A stretch of 64,000 nucleotides of DNA, taken from positions 992,001-1,056,000 of the forward strand of contig OZ242360.1 in the NCBI GenBank assembly GCA_965208775.1, in the 5' to 3' direction. The position numbers and the translations under genes were made by a program. Source of the DNA: JAPOVO01 sp026708165 (GTDB lineage: Bacteria; Chloroflexota; UBA11872; VXNJ01). The notes beneath the pieces are model-generated. The model made no database searches. It had not been told where the DNA came from and saw nothing but the letters and a program-made list of their open reading frames with translations. Positions 1 through 8,563 of this stretch are shown here, piece by piece. Every line of letters begins with the position of its first letter. Position 1 is the first letter of the stretch.

Positions 1-1101
1 TGGGAAGAACTGATGGCGCGCCCGCAGATCGCCCCTGCGCTGATCAACACGACGATGGACCGAACGCACCTCGATTCCAGTCTGGCGGCCCTGGGCGCGG
101 GCTACGACGTGCTGCTGGAGAAGCCCATGGCCACCTCTGCGGCCGACTGCGTTCGCATCGTCCAGGCGGCGGAGGACGCCGGACGTCTGCTTCAGATTTG
201 CCACGTGCTCCGCTACACGCCCTTCTTCCGCAAGCTCAAGTCGCTGCTGGCCAGCGGGGCGCTCGGGGAAGTCGTCACCGTGATGCACAACGAACACGTC
301 GCCTACTGGCACATCGCGCATTCTTACGTCCGGGGCAACTGGCGCAACTCCGAGCTCGCCACGCCGATGCTGCTCTCGAAAAGCTGTCACGATCTGGACA
401 TCCTGGTCTGGATGCTCGGTCAGCGCTGCAAAAGGGTGGCGTCCTTCGGCGAGCTTCGCCACTTCCGCCTCGAAAACGCCCCGCCGGGAGCGCCGGACCG
501 GTGCACCGACGGCTGCCCGGTCGAGTCGGAGTGCCCGCACTACGCTCCGAGACTCTATTTCGACGTGCCGGAGGGCAGCTCCATTGGCCGCGCCATATCG
601 AATGATCCCAGCCTCGAAGGGCGTATGCAGGCGCTGCGCGAAGGCCCATACGGCCGGTGCGTATTCCGGTGCGACAACAACGTCGTGGACCACCAGGTGG
701 TAATGATGGAGTTCGAGGACGGCGTGACTGTCTCGTTCACCATGGAAGGCCACTCGCACGACAACGTTCGGGCGATGCGTTACTCAGGCACCAGGGCCAC
801 GGTTCGCGGTCACACGGGATTCAACCAGCTTCTGCTGCACGACTACGTTTCGGGCGGGGAGGAGCGATTGGTCCCGGAGTCGGTAAAGGGCGGGCACGGC
901 GGCGGCGACTGGGGTCTGATGGATGCGTTCGTGGACGCCGTCGAGGGACGCCGCAACCCGGAGACTTCGGCCTATAACTCGCTGGAGAGCCACTTGATCG
1001 GATATGCCGCCGAGCACGCCCGCGTCACGGGGACCGTCGTCGAAATGGACGAATTCCGCCGTCAGGCGTATGCCGACGCCAAGGCGGCTGTCCCGGCCTG
1101 A
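1..1101 (+). CDS. Gfo/Idh/MocA family oxidoreductase, 5' truncated
   Basis: The frame is open from base 1, so the gene begins outside the window and its N-terminal nucleotide-binding motif is missing. What remains matches the family: the end of the Rossmann domain with LLEKPMA (the Lys of the EKP motif contacts cofactor and substrate), then the alpha/beta substrate domain with SKSCHDLD, where the H-D pair is typical of the catalytic region. A Cys-rich insert (CTDGCPVESECPHY, near residue 165) is seen in a sub-branch of the family and might bind a metal. Such enzymes are NAD(P)-dependent, usually on sugars or cyclitols. Substrate unknown. Convergent with the SDR gene downstream. Confidence 0.9.
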   Translation, partial: WEELMARPQIAPALINTTMDRTHLDSSLAALGAGYDVLLEKPMATSAADCVRIVQAAEDAGRLLQICHVLRYTPFFRKLKSLLASGALGEVVTVMHNEHVAYWHIAHSYVRGNWRNSELATPMLLSKSCHDLDILVWMLGQRCKRVASFGELRHFRLENAPPGAPDRCTDGCPVESECPHYAPRLYFDVPEGSSIGRAISNDPSLEGRMQALREGPYGRCVFRCDNNVVDHQVVMMEFEDGVTVSFTMEGHSHDNVRAMRYSGTRATVRGHTGFNQLLLHDYVSGGEERLVPESVKGGHGGGDWGLMDAFVDAVEGRRNPETSAYNSLESHLIGYAAEHARVTGTVVEMDEFRRQAYADAKAAVPA

Positions 1102-1156
1102 CGCATCAACTGGCTACGGCTCGCGATCAGCCCCTGCTACTTGATCAGAACCGCCG

Positions 1157-1888
1157 CTAACCGCGCCCGATGAAGAGCTGCCCGACGGGGAGCACCGTGG
1201 TCTCGAGCATGTTGACGTGAGCGGGAAGGCTGGCCATGGCCACCGCCGCCTGCGCCAGCTCCGCCGGCTCCATCATGGGTTCTTCATCGCGCGTCCGCTC
1301 GCTGCGCGTCCGCCGCTCCACCCGCACGTTGCCGGGATGCAGTATCCCGCAGCTTATGCCGAATTCCCTTCCTTCGAGAGCGGTGGAGTGAGTCAGGCCC
1401 ACCAGCCCGAACTTCGAGGCGCTGTACGGCGCTGAGTTCGGGCGGACCCGCTGGGAGGAGATGCTCCCGATATTGATGATCCGGCCCGACCGTCGCGGGA
1501 CCATCATCCTGAGAGCCTCGCGGGTGCAAAGGAACGTCCCCGTCAGGTTGGTGGCGATGACCGCCTCCCATACCTCGGTCTCCATCTTCCGCAGTGAGGG
1601 CTGGGAGCCGAAGCCCGCGTTGTTGACCAGGATGTCAACCCTGTCGTACAGGTCGGCGGCTCTGGCGAATAGTGCCTTCACGTCCGCCTCCTGGGAGACA
1701 TCCGCCCGGATCGACTCGACGCGGCCGCCCGACGCCGCCAGCTCGGCGGTCGTCGCCTGAAGGTCTGCTTCGTTGCGCGCGGCGATGAGCACCTCGGCGC
1801 CCGCATCCAGAAATGCGCTGGCAATCGCCTTACCGATGCCCTTGCTGCCGCCGGTGACGATGGCTGCCTTGTCCGCTAGCTGCGACAT
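1157..1888 (-). CDS. SDR family NAD(P)-dependent oxidoreductase
   Basis: A classical short-chain dehydrogenase of 243 residues. The cofactor motif TGGSKGIG lies at residues 12-19, the NNAG motif near residue 90, and the catalytic Ser plus YSASK (Tyr-x-x-x-Lys) near residues 142-158. The length is normal for the class. The ATG at 1888 follows AAGGAG at good spacing. It probably oxidises or reduces a secondary alcohol/ketone in the cytoplasm; the substrate cannot be read from sequence. It stands alone on the minus strand, and the ABC exporter genes follow about 100 bases upstream of it in transcription terms. Confidence 0.92.
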   Translation of the reverse strand: MSQLADKAAIVTGGSKGIGKAIASAFLDAGAEVLIAARNEADLQATTAELAASGGRVESIRADVSQEADVKALFARAADLYDRVDILVNNAGFGSQPSLRKMETEVWEAVIATNLTGTFLCTREALRMMVPRRSGRIINIGSISSQRVRPNSAPYSASKFGLVGLTHSTALEGREFGISCGILHPGNVRVERRTRSERTRDEEPMMEPAELAQAAVAMASLPAHVNMLETTVLPVGQLFIGRG

Positions 1889-1985
1889 CTGTGAACTCCT
1901 TACTCGCTAGATTATGTCAACCTGGTGTCGCGAGAGCCTGCCGTATTTTGCCCTGCCCGGCGCGAAACCCGTTGTTCTTAACGCT

Positions 1986-2783
1986 CTAAGTCCCGGGGCC
2001 CTCGTAACGCCGTAGACCCGCCAGCCATACCTGGTAGGCGATAACGGGACACGCGACCACCATCAGCGGCAGCGCCCAGCCCCAGGGCGGGAACCCGTGG
2101 TCCAGGATGATCGTCGCGGGGACGAACGACGCGAAGGAGAAAGGGACTATCCACGAGATGAGAGCCTGAATCCAAAACGGATAGATGGTTATCGGGTATC
2201 TCGCCAGGTCTCCAACCTGAAGGACCGAGAACACCAAACTGGTCCCTTGCGTGATAGTCCAGAAGCCGAGCGAGCTCGTGGCGAGCATCACCGAGGTCCA
2301 GATAATCGTCCCTCCCAGCACGAGGGCCACGGTCAGAAGCGCCAGCGGAACTCCCCACTCTATCTCCGCTTGATGGCTCGCGATGGCGAAGATCGCGACC
2401 GACGTGAAAATCTTGCCGGAGTCGTGGATGGCCGTCTTGCTCGCGACCAGAGTCAGGAGCGGATTCGACGGGCGCACAAGGAAGTGGTTCAGCTCGCCGG
2501 AATAGGCCCTGCCGTTGATCCACCAAATGCCGTTGAAGAGCGTGTTGGCCAGCGCGCCGCACATCGAGTTCAGCGCGAAGATCGTCGCTACCTGCCATCC
2601 CGTCCAACCCCGCACGTCGGGCAGGTTGCTGAAGACAATCCCAATGAACAGCAGTCCGGCCAAGTCGGACGAAATACCGGCAATAAACCCGAAGATAAAG
2701 TCGTGCCTGTAGGCCATCTTGCTCTTGAGAGATACGCCCGCCAGGTACGAGTACAGCCGGACGCCTCGGACCAAGCTACCCAC
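1986..2783 (-). CDS. ABC-2 type transporter permease (DUF990-like), second subunit
   Basis: A hydrophobic 265-residue protein with about six membrane spans, starting MGSLVRGVRLYSYLAGVSLKSKMAYRHDF. The short cytoplasmic N-terminus with a first amphipathic segment is typical of ABC-2/DUF990 permeases. The GTG start at 2783 overlaps the stop of the preceding permease by eight bases, which suggests translational coupling. With the other permease and the ATPase it forms a three-gene exporter of the kind linked to efflux or self-resistance. The cargo is unknown. Confidence 0.85.
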   Translation of the reverse strand: MGSLVRGVRLYSYLAGVSLKSKMAYRHDFIFGFIAGISSDLAGLLFIGIVFSNLPDVRGWTGWQVATIFALNSMCGALANTLFNGIWWINGRAYSGELNHFLVRPSNPLLTLVASKTAIHDSGKIFTSVAIFAIASHQAEIEWGVPLALLTVALVLGGTIIWTSVMLATSSLGFWTITQGTSLVFSVLQVGDLARYPITIYPFWIQALISWIVPFSFASFVPATIILDHGFPPWGWALPLMVVACPVIAYQVWLAGLRRYEGPGT

Positions 2784-3624
2784 CGTGGATCGTCACCTTG
2801 CGCAGCGCTATGGGGTAGAGCAAGACTCCGGCGGTCCAGATGGCGATCACCCAGGCTACCTGCAATGCGATAGCCGGAAGGATGTCGGCTCCGGCTATCG
2901 TGCCCAGGTATATGTCGGTCGGCAACCCGACCGTCGAATAGAACGGCAGATACCTGATTACTGCCTCGAACTGGTCGGGAAAGAGACTGATGGGGATCAT
3001 CGTCCCGGCCATGACCGCCGCGACGCTTTCCCGCACGGTTATCAAAAAATACACCTCCGTTATCACAAACGCAGTCAGCCCTATCAGATAGGCGATGCCG
3101 AACTTGATGAGCATGGCAAGCAGCAGGCTCACCGCCCACGAGGCGCCGGCTACCGCTCCGGCGGGACCGTGAAGCCCCATCACCGCAACGCCGAGCGCCA
3201 GCGCCACCAGCACGACGATCACCGCCTCGACCGCAAGCGCGCCGAGCGTTTGGGCGAGCCTGGCGCCCTGAAAGTTGTAAGGCCGCACGAGGTCCATAAC
3301 GATGCTGCCGTCGCGAATGGCCTGCGAAATCCGCATCTCCGTCCTGAAGCTCAGCAGCCCGGCGGCCACGAAGGCGATCACCAGATAAGTGCCGACGTCC
3401 TCTCGCTGGAAGCTGCCGACAGCGCTCCGCTCGTCGAAAGCTGCGGTCCAAAGGAAGTAGATCGCCAGAAGGCGTATCACGACCGCTGCCAGGTTGACCA
3501 TCATGGCGCGCCGGTAAGCCATCGAGTTCTGCGCGCTGCTGGCGGCGAGGTGCCAGTATTTGGCCAGCTTGACCGCCCAGAGCACGGGCGGGCGGCGAAG
3601 AGAAACGGCCCCCGGTTCGAGCAA
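2776..3624 (-). CDS. ABC-2 type transporter permease (DUF990-like), first subunit
   Basis: A 282-residue polytopic membrane protein of the same family as the permease that follows it; both share an early segment of the type SMAYR..M/D. Five to six hydrophobic spans are visible. Its ATG lies one base after the stop of the ATPase gene, and its stop overlaps the next permease, so the three genes read as one operon encoding a heterodimeric membrane unit with a shared ATPase. The first residues (MLEPGAVSLRRPP) could be replaced by a later start. Confidence 0.85.
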   Translation of the reverse strand: MLEPGAVSLRRPPVLWAVKLAKYWHLAASSAQNSMAYRRAMMVNLAAVVIRLLAIYFLWTAAFDERSAVGSFQREDVGTYLVIAFVAAGLLSFRTEMRISQAIRDGSIVMDLVRPYNFQGARLAQTLGALAVEAVIVVLVALALGVAVMGLHGPAGAVAGASWAVSLLLAMLIKFGIAYLIGLTAFVITEVYFLITVRESVAAVMAGTMIPISLFPDQFEAVIRYLPFYSTVGLPTDIYLGTIAGADILPAIALQVAWVIAIWTAGVLLYPIALRKVTIHGG

Positions 3625-3625
3625 G

Positions 3626-4696
3626 CTAGCCTGGCCGTCCCGCCGTTAGGTTGGCGTAGATGTCCTTGATGATCGACTCCACGCTGCTTTCTTCGATGGA
3701 AGCGTCCAACACCCTCAGCCGTTCCATGCACAGGGCGATCAGGTCCGACGCCGAGCATTCCCTCTGGTCGAACTCGATGGACACGCTGGTGGGCGTCGAG
3801 TCGAGCACCGCGGCCTGGGGTGGGAGCTTGAGAGCGCCGACCGCCGACACGCTGTCGCTCAGTATCTTTAGCTGAAGCCGCCGTTTGTAGCCGTACTCCG
3901 CGCGCAGCTCCTGCTGGCTGCCGTCGTACGCCTTGCGGCCACGATCGATCACCACGATGCGCTCGCACACCTCTTCGATGTCACGCATGTCGTGCGTGGT
4001 CAGCAGCACCGTCACACCCGCCTCGCGGTATATCTCCCGCAACAGCACTCTGACCTGCTCCTTGATCTCGATGTCCAGGCCGATCGTCGGCTCGTCGAGA
4101 AACAGGATCTTCGGTCCGTGAAGTAACGCGATGGCCAGGTCGGCCTTGACCCGCTGCCCTAGCGACAGGGTCCGCGCCGGCTGGGACATATATTCCGACA
4201 ACCCCAAGCGCTCGACGACGTAATCGCGGTTCCGTTCGTAGACGGGCTGCGAAAGCTCGTAGATGCGCCGCATCAGCTCGAACGTCTCCTCCACAGGGAT
4301 GTCCCACAGCAGCCCGGTGCGCTGACCGAAGACCACTCCGATGTTCCTGGTGTTGCGCGACCGGTGACGCATCGGGTCGAGTCCCGTTATTCGGATCGTC
4401 CCGCGGGTGGGCTTGAGTATGCCCGTCATCATCTTGACGGCGGTCGACTTGCCGGCCCCGTTGGGACCTACCAGACCTACCGACTCGCCCGAAGATATCC
4501 GCAGGTCGAAATCGACCAGCGCCTCGACGTCGCGGTGCTTGCGGCGGACAAGCTGCCCCAGCGCGTTCCACATGCCGGCTTCCCGCACCGGCACGCGATA
4601 GGTCTTTGACAAACCGGCCGCCTCGATCACGACCTCGGAGGCTGTTTCGATGCTCCCATTGGGGCGGGCTTTCGGCTGGTGCTCTATCGATGACAC
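3626..4696 (-). CDS. ABC transporter ATP-binding protein
   Basis: A 356-residue ABC ATPase. Walker A is GPNGAGKST (about residues 77-85), the signature is LSLGQ (about 167), Walker B is LFLDEP (about 187-192), and the switch His follows in TTHD. An extra domain of about 90 residues follows the nucleotide-binding domain, as in DRA- and polysaccharide-type exporters, where it can bind cargo or the membrane subunits. It is the first gene of a three-gene exporter operon with two DUF990-like permeases directly downstream. The exact start among the first 25 residues is uncertain. Confidence 0.92.
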   Translation of the reverse strand: MSSIEHQPKARPNGSIETASEVVIEAAGLSKTYRVPVREAGMWNALGQLVRRKHRDVEALVDFDLRISSGESVGLVGPNGAGKSTAVKMMTGILKPTRGTIRITGLDPMRHRSRNTRNIGVVFGQRTGLLWDIPVEETFELMRRIYELSQPVYERNRDYVVERLGLSEYMSQPARTLSLGQRVKADLAIALLHGPKILFLDEPTIGLDIEIKEQVRVLLREIYREAGVTVLLTTHDMRDIEEVCERIVVIDRGRKAYDGSQQELRAEYGYKRRLQLKILSDSVSAVGALKLPPQAAVLDSTPTSVSIEFDQRECSASDLIALCMERLRVLDASIEESSVESIIKDIYANLTAGRPG

Positions 4697-4958
4697 GTTC
4701 GGCTGTCTTTCAACGCTACGGGGATTATTCCTGTGGCCGGGGACGGCCTCGGCTATTCATGCGAACGCCGGTCGCCCTCGACGGTTATGCTGCGCCGCTC
4801 ATCTCGCACACCGATCAACAAGACCGGCGATTCGCGGAAGGCGCAATTTCAATGATAGGCCAGACCCCGGCGATTCCTGTCCCGGCGTTCGTTTCCCGGG
4901 CCGCCCTTATATAACTGTTATCTATATATAAGTAACGGGCGACGCCGGCGGGTTCTGT

Positions 4959-5219
4959 CTAGTTCTTGAAGTAGTTGATGTTGATGTCGGCGTACTTGGC
5001 CATCTCGTCCGGTAGATCGAAGTCGGGGTAGATGGCTTCGACCGGGCAAACCGGCTCGCACGCGCCGCAGTCGATGCACTCGTCCGGATCGATGTACAGC
5101 ATTTCGGCCGCCTCGAACTCGGCCGCGTCCGGAGTCGGGTGAATGCAGTCCACTGGGCACACGTCCACGCACGAAGCGTCCTTGGTGCCGATGCAAGGCT
5201 CGGTTATGAAGTAGGTCAT
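4959..5219 (-). CDS. fdxA: 7Fe ferredoxin ([3Fe-4S][4Fe-4S])
   Basis: An 86-residue two-cluster ferredoxin. Cys9, Cys17, Cys21 and Cys25 are followed by Cys48, Cys51, Cys54 and Cys58 (C-x2-C-x2-C-x3-CP). The C-x7-C-x3-C spacing of the first set matches Azotobacter FdI-type 7Fe ferredoxins, where Cys9, Cys17 and Cys58 would hold the 3Fe cluster and the others the 4Fe cluster. It is a soluble cytoplasmic electron carrier. Monocistronic: about 260 bases separate it from the ABC operon downstream, including an AT-rich imperfect palindrome at 4906-4932. Confidence 0.93.
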   Translation of the reverse strand: MTYFITEPCIGTKDASCVDVCPVDCIHPTPDAAEFEAAEMLYIDPDECIDCGACEPVCPVEAIYPDFDLPDEMAKYADININYFKN

Positions 5220-5513
5220 GCGATTTCAGATCCTGACCGTGGGTGTTCCGCCCAAATAGCTACCAGATAACAATACAAAATAGTCACGCCTAAGCGCCAG
5301 TTGAAACACGGATTCTTAATCTCCGCAGTCTCGTTTAATTGGTCGCCTCGATCGCGCAGCTCCGAATCAGGCCCCAAGCTGACGGCGCCGGCGCGGCTCG
5401 CCGTGTCTGCGCCAAAGGACAAAGCTACCCGCACCACCGGCGCGCCAGGCGGCTATCATCTGCACGCCCAGGTACGACCAACCCAGCCGGCCGGACGAGA
5501 GGACGGACAGCCG

Positions 5514-5786
5514 ATGGCCCAAACGGAACAAGACTCCAGAGAACGCACGGCACAGCAGGCCGATCGAGGGCCGCGAGCGTCGAGAATGTCCCCGCAAAAC
5601 GTCCAGGCCACCGGCGCAGGCGCGGAGCGTGCAAAAAGCGACGGAAGGGGTGTCGTGGTAGTAGGCGTGCTGGCCCTGATCCTGACCGGGGTGATTGCGT
5701 TTGGATTGCTGACCGACCAGCCCTGGGCGGAGTTTCTCTGGGATCTCCTGGCATTCCTGGATAGCGTGGTCGGCGACGGGCAGTAG
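5514..5786 (+). CDS. Small single-span membrane protein, unknown function
   Basis: A predicted 90-residue protein with a hydrophilic, Gln/Arg-rich N-terminal half and one clear hydrophobic span (VVVVGVLALILTGVIAFGLL), ending in a short acidic tail. The ATG at 5514 is preceded by GAGAGGACGG. The frame continues upstream to 5301, but that part reads as low-complexity, so the internal ATG is preferred. No family recognised. It is convergent with the GH-like gene. It could be a chance frame in GC-rich DNA, though the clean membrane span argues for a gene. Confidence 0.45.
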   Translation: MAQTEQDSRERTAQQADRGPRASRMSPQNVQATGAGAERAKSDGRGVVVVGVLALILTGVIAFGLLTDQPWAEFLWDLLAFLDSVVGDGQ

Positions 5787-5860
5787 ACGCTCCGCCCACT
5801 CGCCATGGTTATGCCGTCGGACACTGCGGCGCGGCGCGTGAACGCCGTGCGGGCATCCCG

Positions 5861-6754
5861 CTAGAAACCCGCCGCCTTCAGGTAGTCGTATTCCGCCCGC
5901 ATCCCGACGCACCGCCGGCGCGGGGCCAGCAGGCAGTCGTCCGTCCAAACGTTGTCGTGCCGCCCGACGAACACGCAGAACGAGTCGGCGCGATGGCCGA
6001 ATACCTGGCCGGTGTACATCAGATCGCGCGCCAGCTGGCCCGACTTGTATTGATCGGCGGTCGTCTGGCCGCCCGTGCGGCAATTCCACTCGCTGATCAC
6101 GACCGGTTTGTTTCGGTAGCGCGGGAAATGGCGCAGGCATTCGTTCCACGTCTCAATTATGTTGTACGAGAACCGCCAGCCTTCGGGGCTGAATAGCTGG
6201 CCGGGCCGGGCATAGCCGTGCAGCAGAAAGCCGTGCGGCGCGACGCCGCGCTCGTTCAAATGGAACAGCAGCCGGAAGAAATATGCCGACCACGGCGATT
6301 GTTCGATGTGCGTAGGCGGCGTTCGCTCCGCGACCTCCGAGCCGTGCGCGAGCGTCGCGCATACCCAAACGCGATGATCGGGAAACTGGTCGATGAATTC
6401 CTGCGTGCACTTCGCGACGTACTCCGCCGGGAACGCGCCCTCGGCGTTCAAATTCGGCTCATTGAACGGCGAAATGTCGATGTCCCGCATCTCCGGGTAC
6501 TCGCCCAGAACGCCGACGACCTCGGTCAGAAAGTCTAGGCAGGCCACCTCGTTCGGCGGGCAGACCTGGCCGGGAGCGTAGTCGATGCGGAGTATTGGCC
6601 GGACGCCTCGGCGTTTCTGCGCCAGGACCCGTTCCACGCTTTCGCGCAGTCCGAGTCCCGGATAGGCGTTGAACGCCCAGCTCGCCTCCACCGAGGGCGT
6701 GCCGTGGGTGAAGGGAATCTGCTCGGTGAAGCCGTGCATACCCAGCCGAATCAT
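5861..6754 (-). CDS. GH clan A-like glycosidase at the end of the phage-like cluster
   Basis: A 297-residue protein that reads as a TIM barrel with two well-placed carboxylates: Glu99 in FNEPN (strand 4 acid/base position) and Glu222 in ISEWN (strand 7 nucleophile position). This arrangement is typical of GH clan A enzymes. The start ATG at 6754 overlaps the preceding stop (ATGA) and follows GGGGAGG. It is the last gene of the minus-strand phage-like run, next to the lysis genes, so it may cleave a host cell-surface polysaccharide during lysis or entry. No signal peptide is seen. The specific family is not assigned, and a host gene is possible. Confidence 0.6.
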   Translation of the reverse strand: MIRLGMHGFTEQIPFTHGTPSVEASWAFNAYPGLGLRESVERVLAQKRRGVRPILRIDYAPGQVCPPNEVACLDFLTEVVGVLGEYPEMRDIDISPFNEPNLNAEGAFPAEYVAKCTQEFIDQFPDHRVWVCATLAHGSEVAERTPPTHIEQSPWSAYFFRLLFHLNERGVAPHGFLLHGYARPGQLFSPEGWRFSYNIIETWNECLRHFPRYRNKPVVISEWNCRTGGQTTADQYKSGQLARDLMYTGQVFGHRADSFCVFVGRHDNVWTDDCLLAPRRRCVGMRAEYDYLKAAGF

Positions 6755-7119
6755 CGGCCTCGAACCTCCCCTAAGTCATGGGCTTGTCGAACGGTCGAGG
6801 CCCTCAAAGCCTGACCTCGGTCCGGCCAAGCCGGGCCGCCGCCAGCAGCGCGGCAATCGCGCCGACCACCGCCCCGGCGACGAAGATGGCGATTACCCAT
6901 CCACCATCGCGCCACGACGGCGGCGGCGACTCCCCATCCAAATTCTCGAAGCTCTCTATATCCCTCATCTCGAATAGACCACCTTTCAACGATTTGATAA
7001 ACGGCGAACAGCGCGCCTGCGAAAAACGCCGTGGGACGCCATGCGACGCGTCCCAGTCCCCATCCCACGAGCGCGCCGATGATGACGTGGGCGGCGCGGT
7101 TGGCTATCTCGATCAACAT
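6751..7119 (-). CDS. Small membrane protein, holin-like candidate
   Basis: A 122-residue frame whose first about 75 residues look like a membrane protein (spans around VIIGALVGWGLG, FFAGALFAVYQI and FGWGVAAAVVARWW). The ATG at 7119 follows GAGGAG and overlaps the previous stop (TGATG); its stop overlaps the ATG of the glycosidase gene (ATGA). The last about 45 residues are Arg/Gly-rich and look poorly constrained, and they lie over another plausible frame (6804-6968). Location beside the endolysin suggests a role in membrane permeabilisation. This is inference only. Confidence 0.5.
   Translation of the reverse strand: MLIEIANRAAHVIIGALVGWGLGRVAWRPTAFFAGALFAVYQIVERWSIRDEGYRELREFGWGVAAAVVARWWMGNRHLRRRGGGRRDCRAAGGGPAWPDRGQALRASTVRQAHDLGEVRGR
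6804..6968 (-). CDS. 54-residue single-span protein overlapping the holin-like frame
   Basis: This frame lies entirely inside the preceding one but in another register. It has an acidic N-terminus (MRDIESFENLDGE), a proline-rich stretch and one strong membrane span (WVIAIFVAGAVVGAIAALL). The ATG at 6968 follows AAAGGTGG about ten bases upstream. Either this or the longer frame may be the true gene, or both may be used, as happens in phage lysis cassettes. Confidence 0.45.
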   Translation of the reverse strand: MRDIESFENLDGESPPPSWRDGGWVIAIFVAGAVVGAIAALLAAARLGRTEVRL

Positions 7120-7292
7120 CACTCTCCTCTTTCACGTTGGCGCACGAGTACAAGCGGCCCGGTGAGCAGCGCCCCGAGCATCCCCAGCACGCCGGGCGGC
7201 GGCTCCAGGCCCGGCCGCAGCGTGGCGGCGATGAGCACCGCGCCGATTACCGTCGCGGCCACGACCGCCAGCACGCAGACCGTCGCCGTCAC
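7119..7292 (-). CDS. 57-residue two-span membrane protein of the lysis region
   Basis: A short protein with two hydrophobic segments (about residues 4-25 and 33-50) and a charged tail (RQRERGE). The GTG start at 7292 follows GGGGTG. The frame stays open upstream through two copies of an intergenic repeat, so the longer reading is rejected. Its stop is fused to the next start (TGATG). Two spans and a charged C-terminus next to an endolysin fit a small holin, but no family was recognised. Confidence 0.5.
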   Translation of the reverse strand: MTATVCVLAVVAATVIGAVLIAATLRPGLEPPPGVLGMLGALLTGPLVLVRQRERGE

Positions 7293-7324
7293 CAGATCAC
7301 CCCGTTGCAGGTCACCCCTCCGTT

Positions 7325-7442
7325 CGTCAGCTCCCTCTCTCCTTTGCAGCGGAAGGATTGGGTGAGGCTGCGTCTCCAACCCGTCGGGTGCGTCATCGCC
7401 GGCTCCCTCTCCCCTCCGCGGGAGAGGGTTGGGGTGAGGGGG
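7325..7442. repeat. Two copies of intergenic repeat family A
   Basis: One degenerate copy lies near 7339-7366 and one good copy at 7401-7441, with the pattern CCCTCTCCC...GGGAGAGGG followed by TTGGGGTGAGGG. Part is an inverted repeat that can form a hairpin. The same family occurs near 14.46, 15.7, 16.1, 16.2, 18.0, 21.66 and 31.4 kb in this window. Confidence 0.8.
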
Positions 7443-7471
7443 TTCCCGGCGGACGCCGCTCCGCTCCAGGT

Positions 7472-8563
7472 TCATGCCCGCGGCTCCCCGGCCGCCCGCC
7501 GGCGCTCGGCCTCCATCAACCGGGGCCAGTTCTCCATCAGGTCCCTGTAGCGACTGTTAAGAAATCGGCTCTCGTCGTCGGTCGGCGTCACTCCCGCCCT
7601 GGCGCGGTTGACCACCTGGATGGCCGTCTGCGCCAGCTCCTCCCATTTGGACTTGAGCCAAAAATCGGAATCGTCATAGATGCTCTGCACCGGCCTCACC
7701 TTCTTCTCGCCCAAAATCGAGTTCACGTAGTCACGGGTCTCGCTGGACGGCGGCACTCCGCCATGGCGCTTCACCGCGGTCGGACCCGCGTTGTACGCCG
7801 CCAGCGCCAGCTCGTACGAGCCGAACGCGCCCAGGTGGTCCGCCATCAGCGCCGCCGCGTAGTCGAGCGCGGCGTAGGCGTCCCAGGGGTTTACCGTCGG
7901 GTGCCGTCGCGGCGCGATCCGCGCGATGCCGAAAGCGCCATCCGGCCCGTGCGCGTAGATGTTCCAGTCCGACTCCCGCTCGATCTGCCGGGCGAATATC
8001 GCCGGTTCGATCCCCGCCCGTTCCGCCGCCGTACGGGCGTAGGTCCGCAGCGCCGATTTCGTGTATCGGTCGGGATGCAGCAGCGTGCGCGGATCGATCG
8101 AGCCGCCCATAACCTCCGGCCCGCCGCCGCGAATCTCCCAATGCAGGTGCGGCGGCCAGTTGGGAGTGCAGCCCGATCTCGCTATCGGGTCCCCCGCCTT
8201 CACCTCGTCGCCTTCCGCGACGCTGGCCGAACCGGACTGCAGATGGCAGAAATAGTGCGTCCGTTCGCAATGCCGTTCGCCCTGAGCCTGTCGAAGGGGC
8301 CTGTCCTGAGCCTGTCGAAGGGGCCTGTCCTGAGCCTGTCGAAGGGACACCGCGATGGAAACCACGTAGCCCCAGGCCCACACGTTGGTGGTACCCACGT
8401 GAGCGACCACCCCGTCTTCCGGCGCGCGCACGCGGGTCCCCTCGAACGACGCGTAGTCCCGCCCGCGATGACCGGGATTTCCCGCATATACGTGCGGGTT
8501 GTCCCGCGCGAACCGGGTCAGGCCCCACTCCTGCGAGACCGGCGCTTCCACGGGTTCGATCAT
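7472..8563 (-). CDS. Phage endolysin: M23 peptidase plus SLT transglycosylase
   Basis: A 363-residue bifunctional wall hydrolase. Residues about 30-165 form an M23 (LytM-type) zinc endopeptidase, with His32 and Asp36 in GHRGRD and His139/His141 in PPHLHWE. Residues about 175-285 form a lysozyme-like SLT domain, with catalytic Glu197 in IERES and the AYNAGP motif near 257-262. The ATG at 8563 overlaps the preceding stop (ATGA). Residues 74-97 are three in-frame copies of an eight-residue unit (RQAQDRPL) encoded by repeat family B, inserted inside the M23 domain. No signal peptide is seen, consistent with holin-dependent release. Confidence 0.9.
   Translation of the reverse strand: MIEPVEAPVSQEWGLTRFARDNPHVYAGNPGHRGRDYASFEGTRVRAPEDGVVAHVGTTNVWAWGYVVSIAVSLRQAQDRPLRQAQDRPLRQAQGERHCERTHYFCHLQSGSASVAEGDEVKAGDPIARSGCTPNWPPHLHWEIRGGGPEVMGGSIDPRTLLHPDRYTKSALRTYARTAAERAGIEPAIFARQIERESDWNIYAHGPDGAFGIARIAPRRHPTVNPWDAYAALDYAAALMADHLGAFGSYELALAAYNAGPTAVKRHGGVPPSSETRDYVNSILGEKKVRPVQSIYDDSDFWLKSKWEELAQTAIQVVNRARAGVTPTDDESRFLNSRYRDLMENWPRLMEAERRRAAGEPRA
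8275..8348. repeat. Repeat family B, three 24-bp units inside the endolysin gene
   Basis: Three near-identical 24-base units containing CCTGAGCCTGTCGAAGGG. As 24 is a multiple of three, the insertion leaves the endolysin frame open and adds eight residues per unit. Confidence 0.9.

Noticed and set aside
4906..4932. AT-rich palindrome (TTATATAAC...TATATATAA) after the ferredoxin gene
   Set aside because: It may be a weak terminator or promoter element, but the stem is AT-only and imperfect, so no function is claimed.
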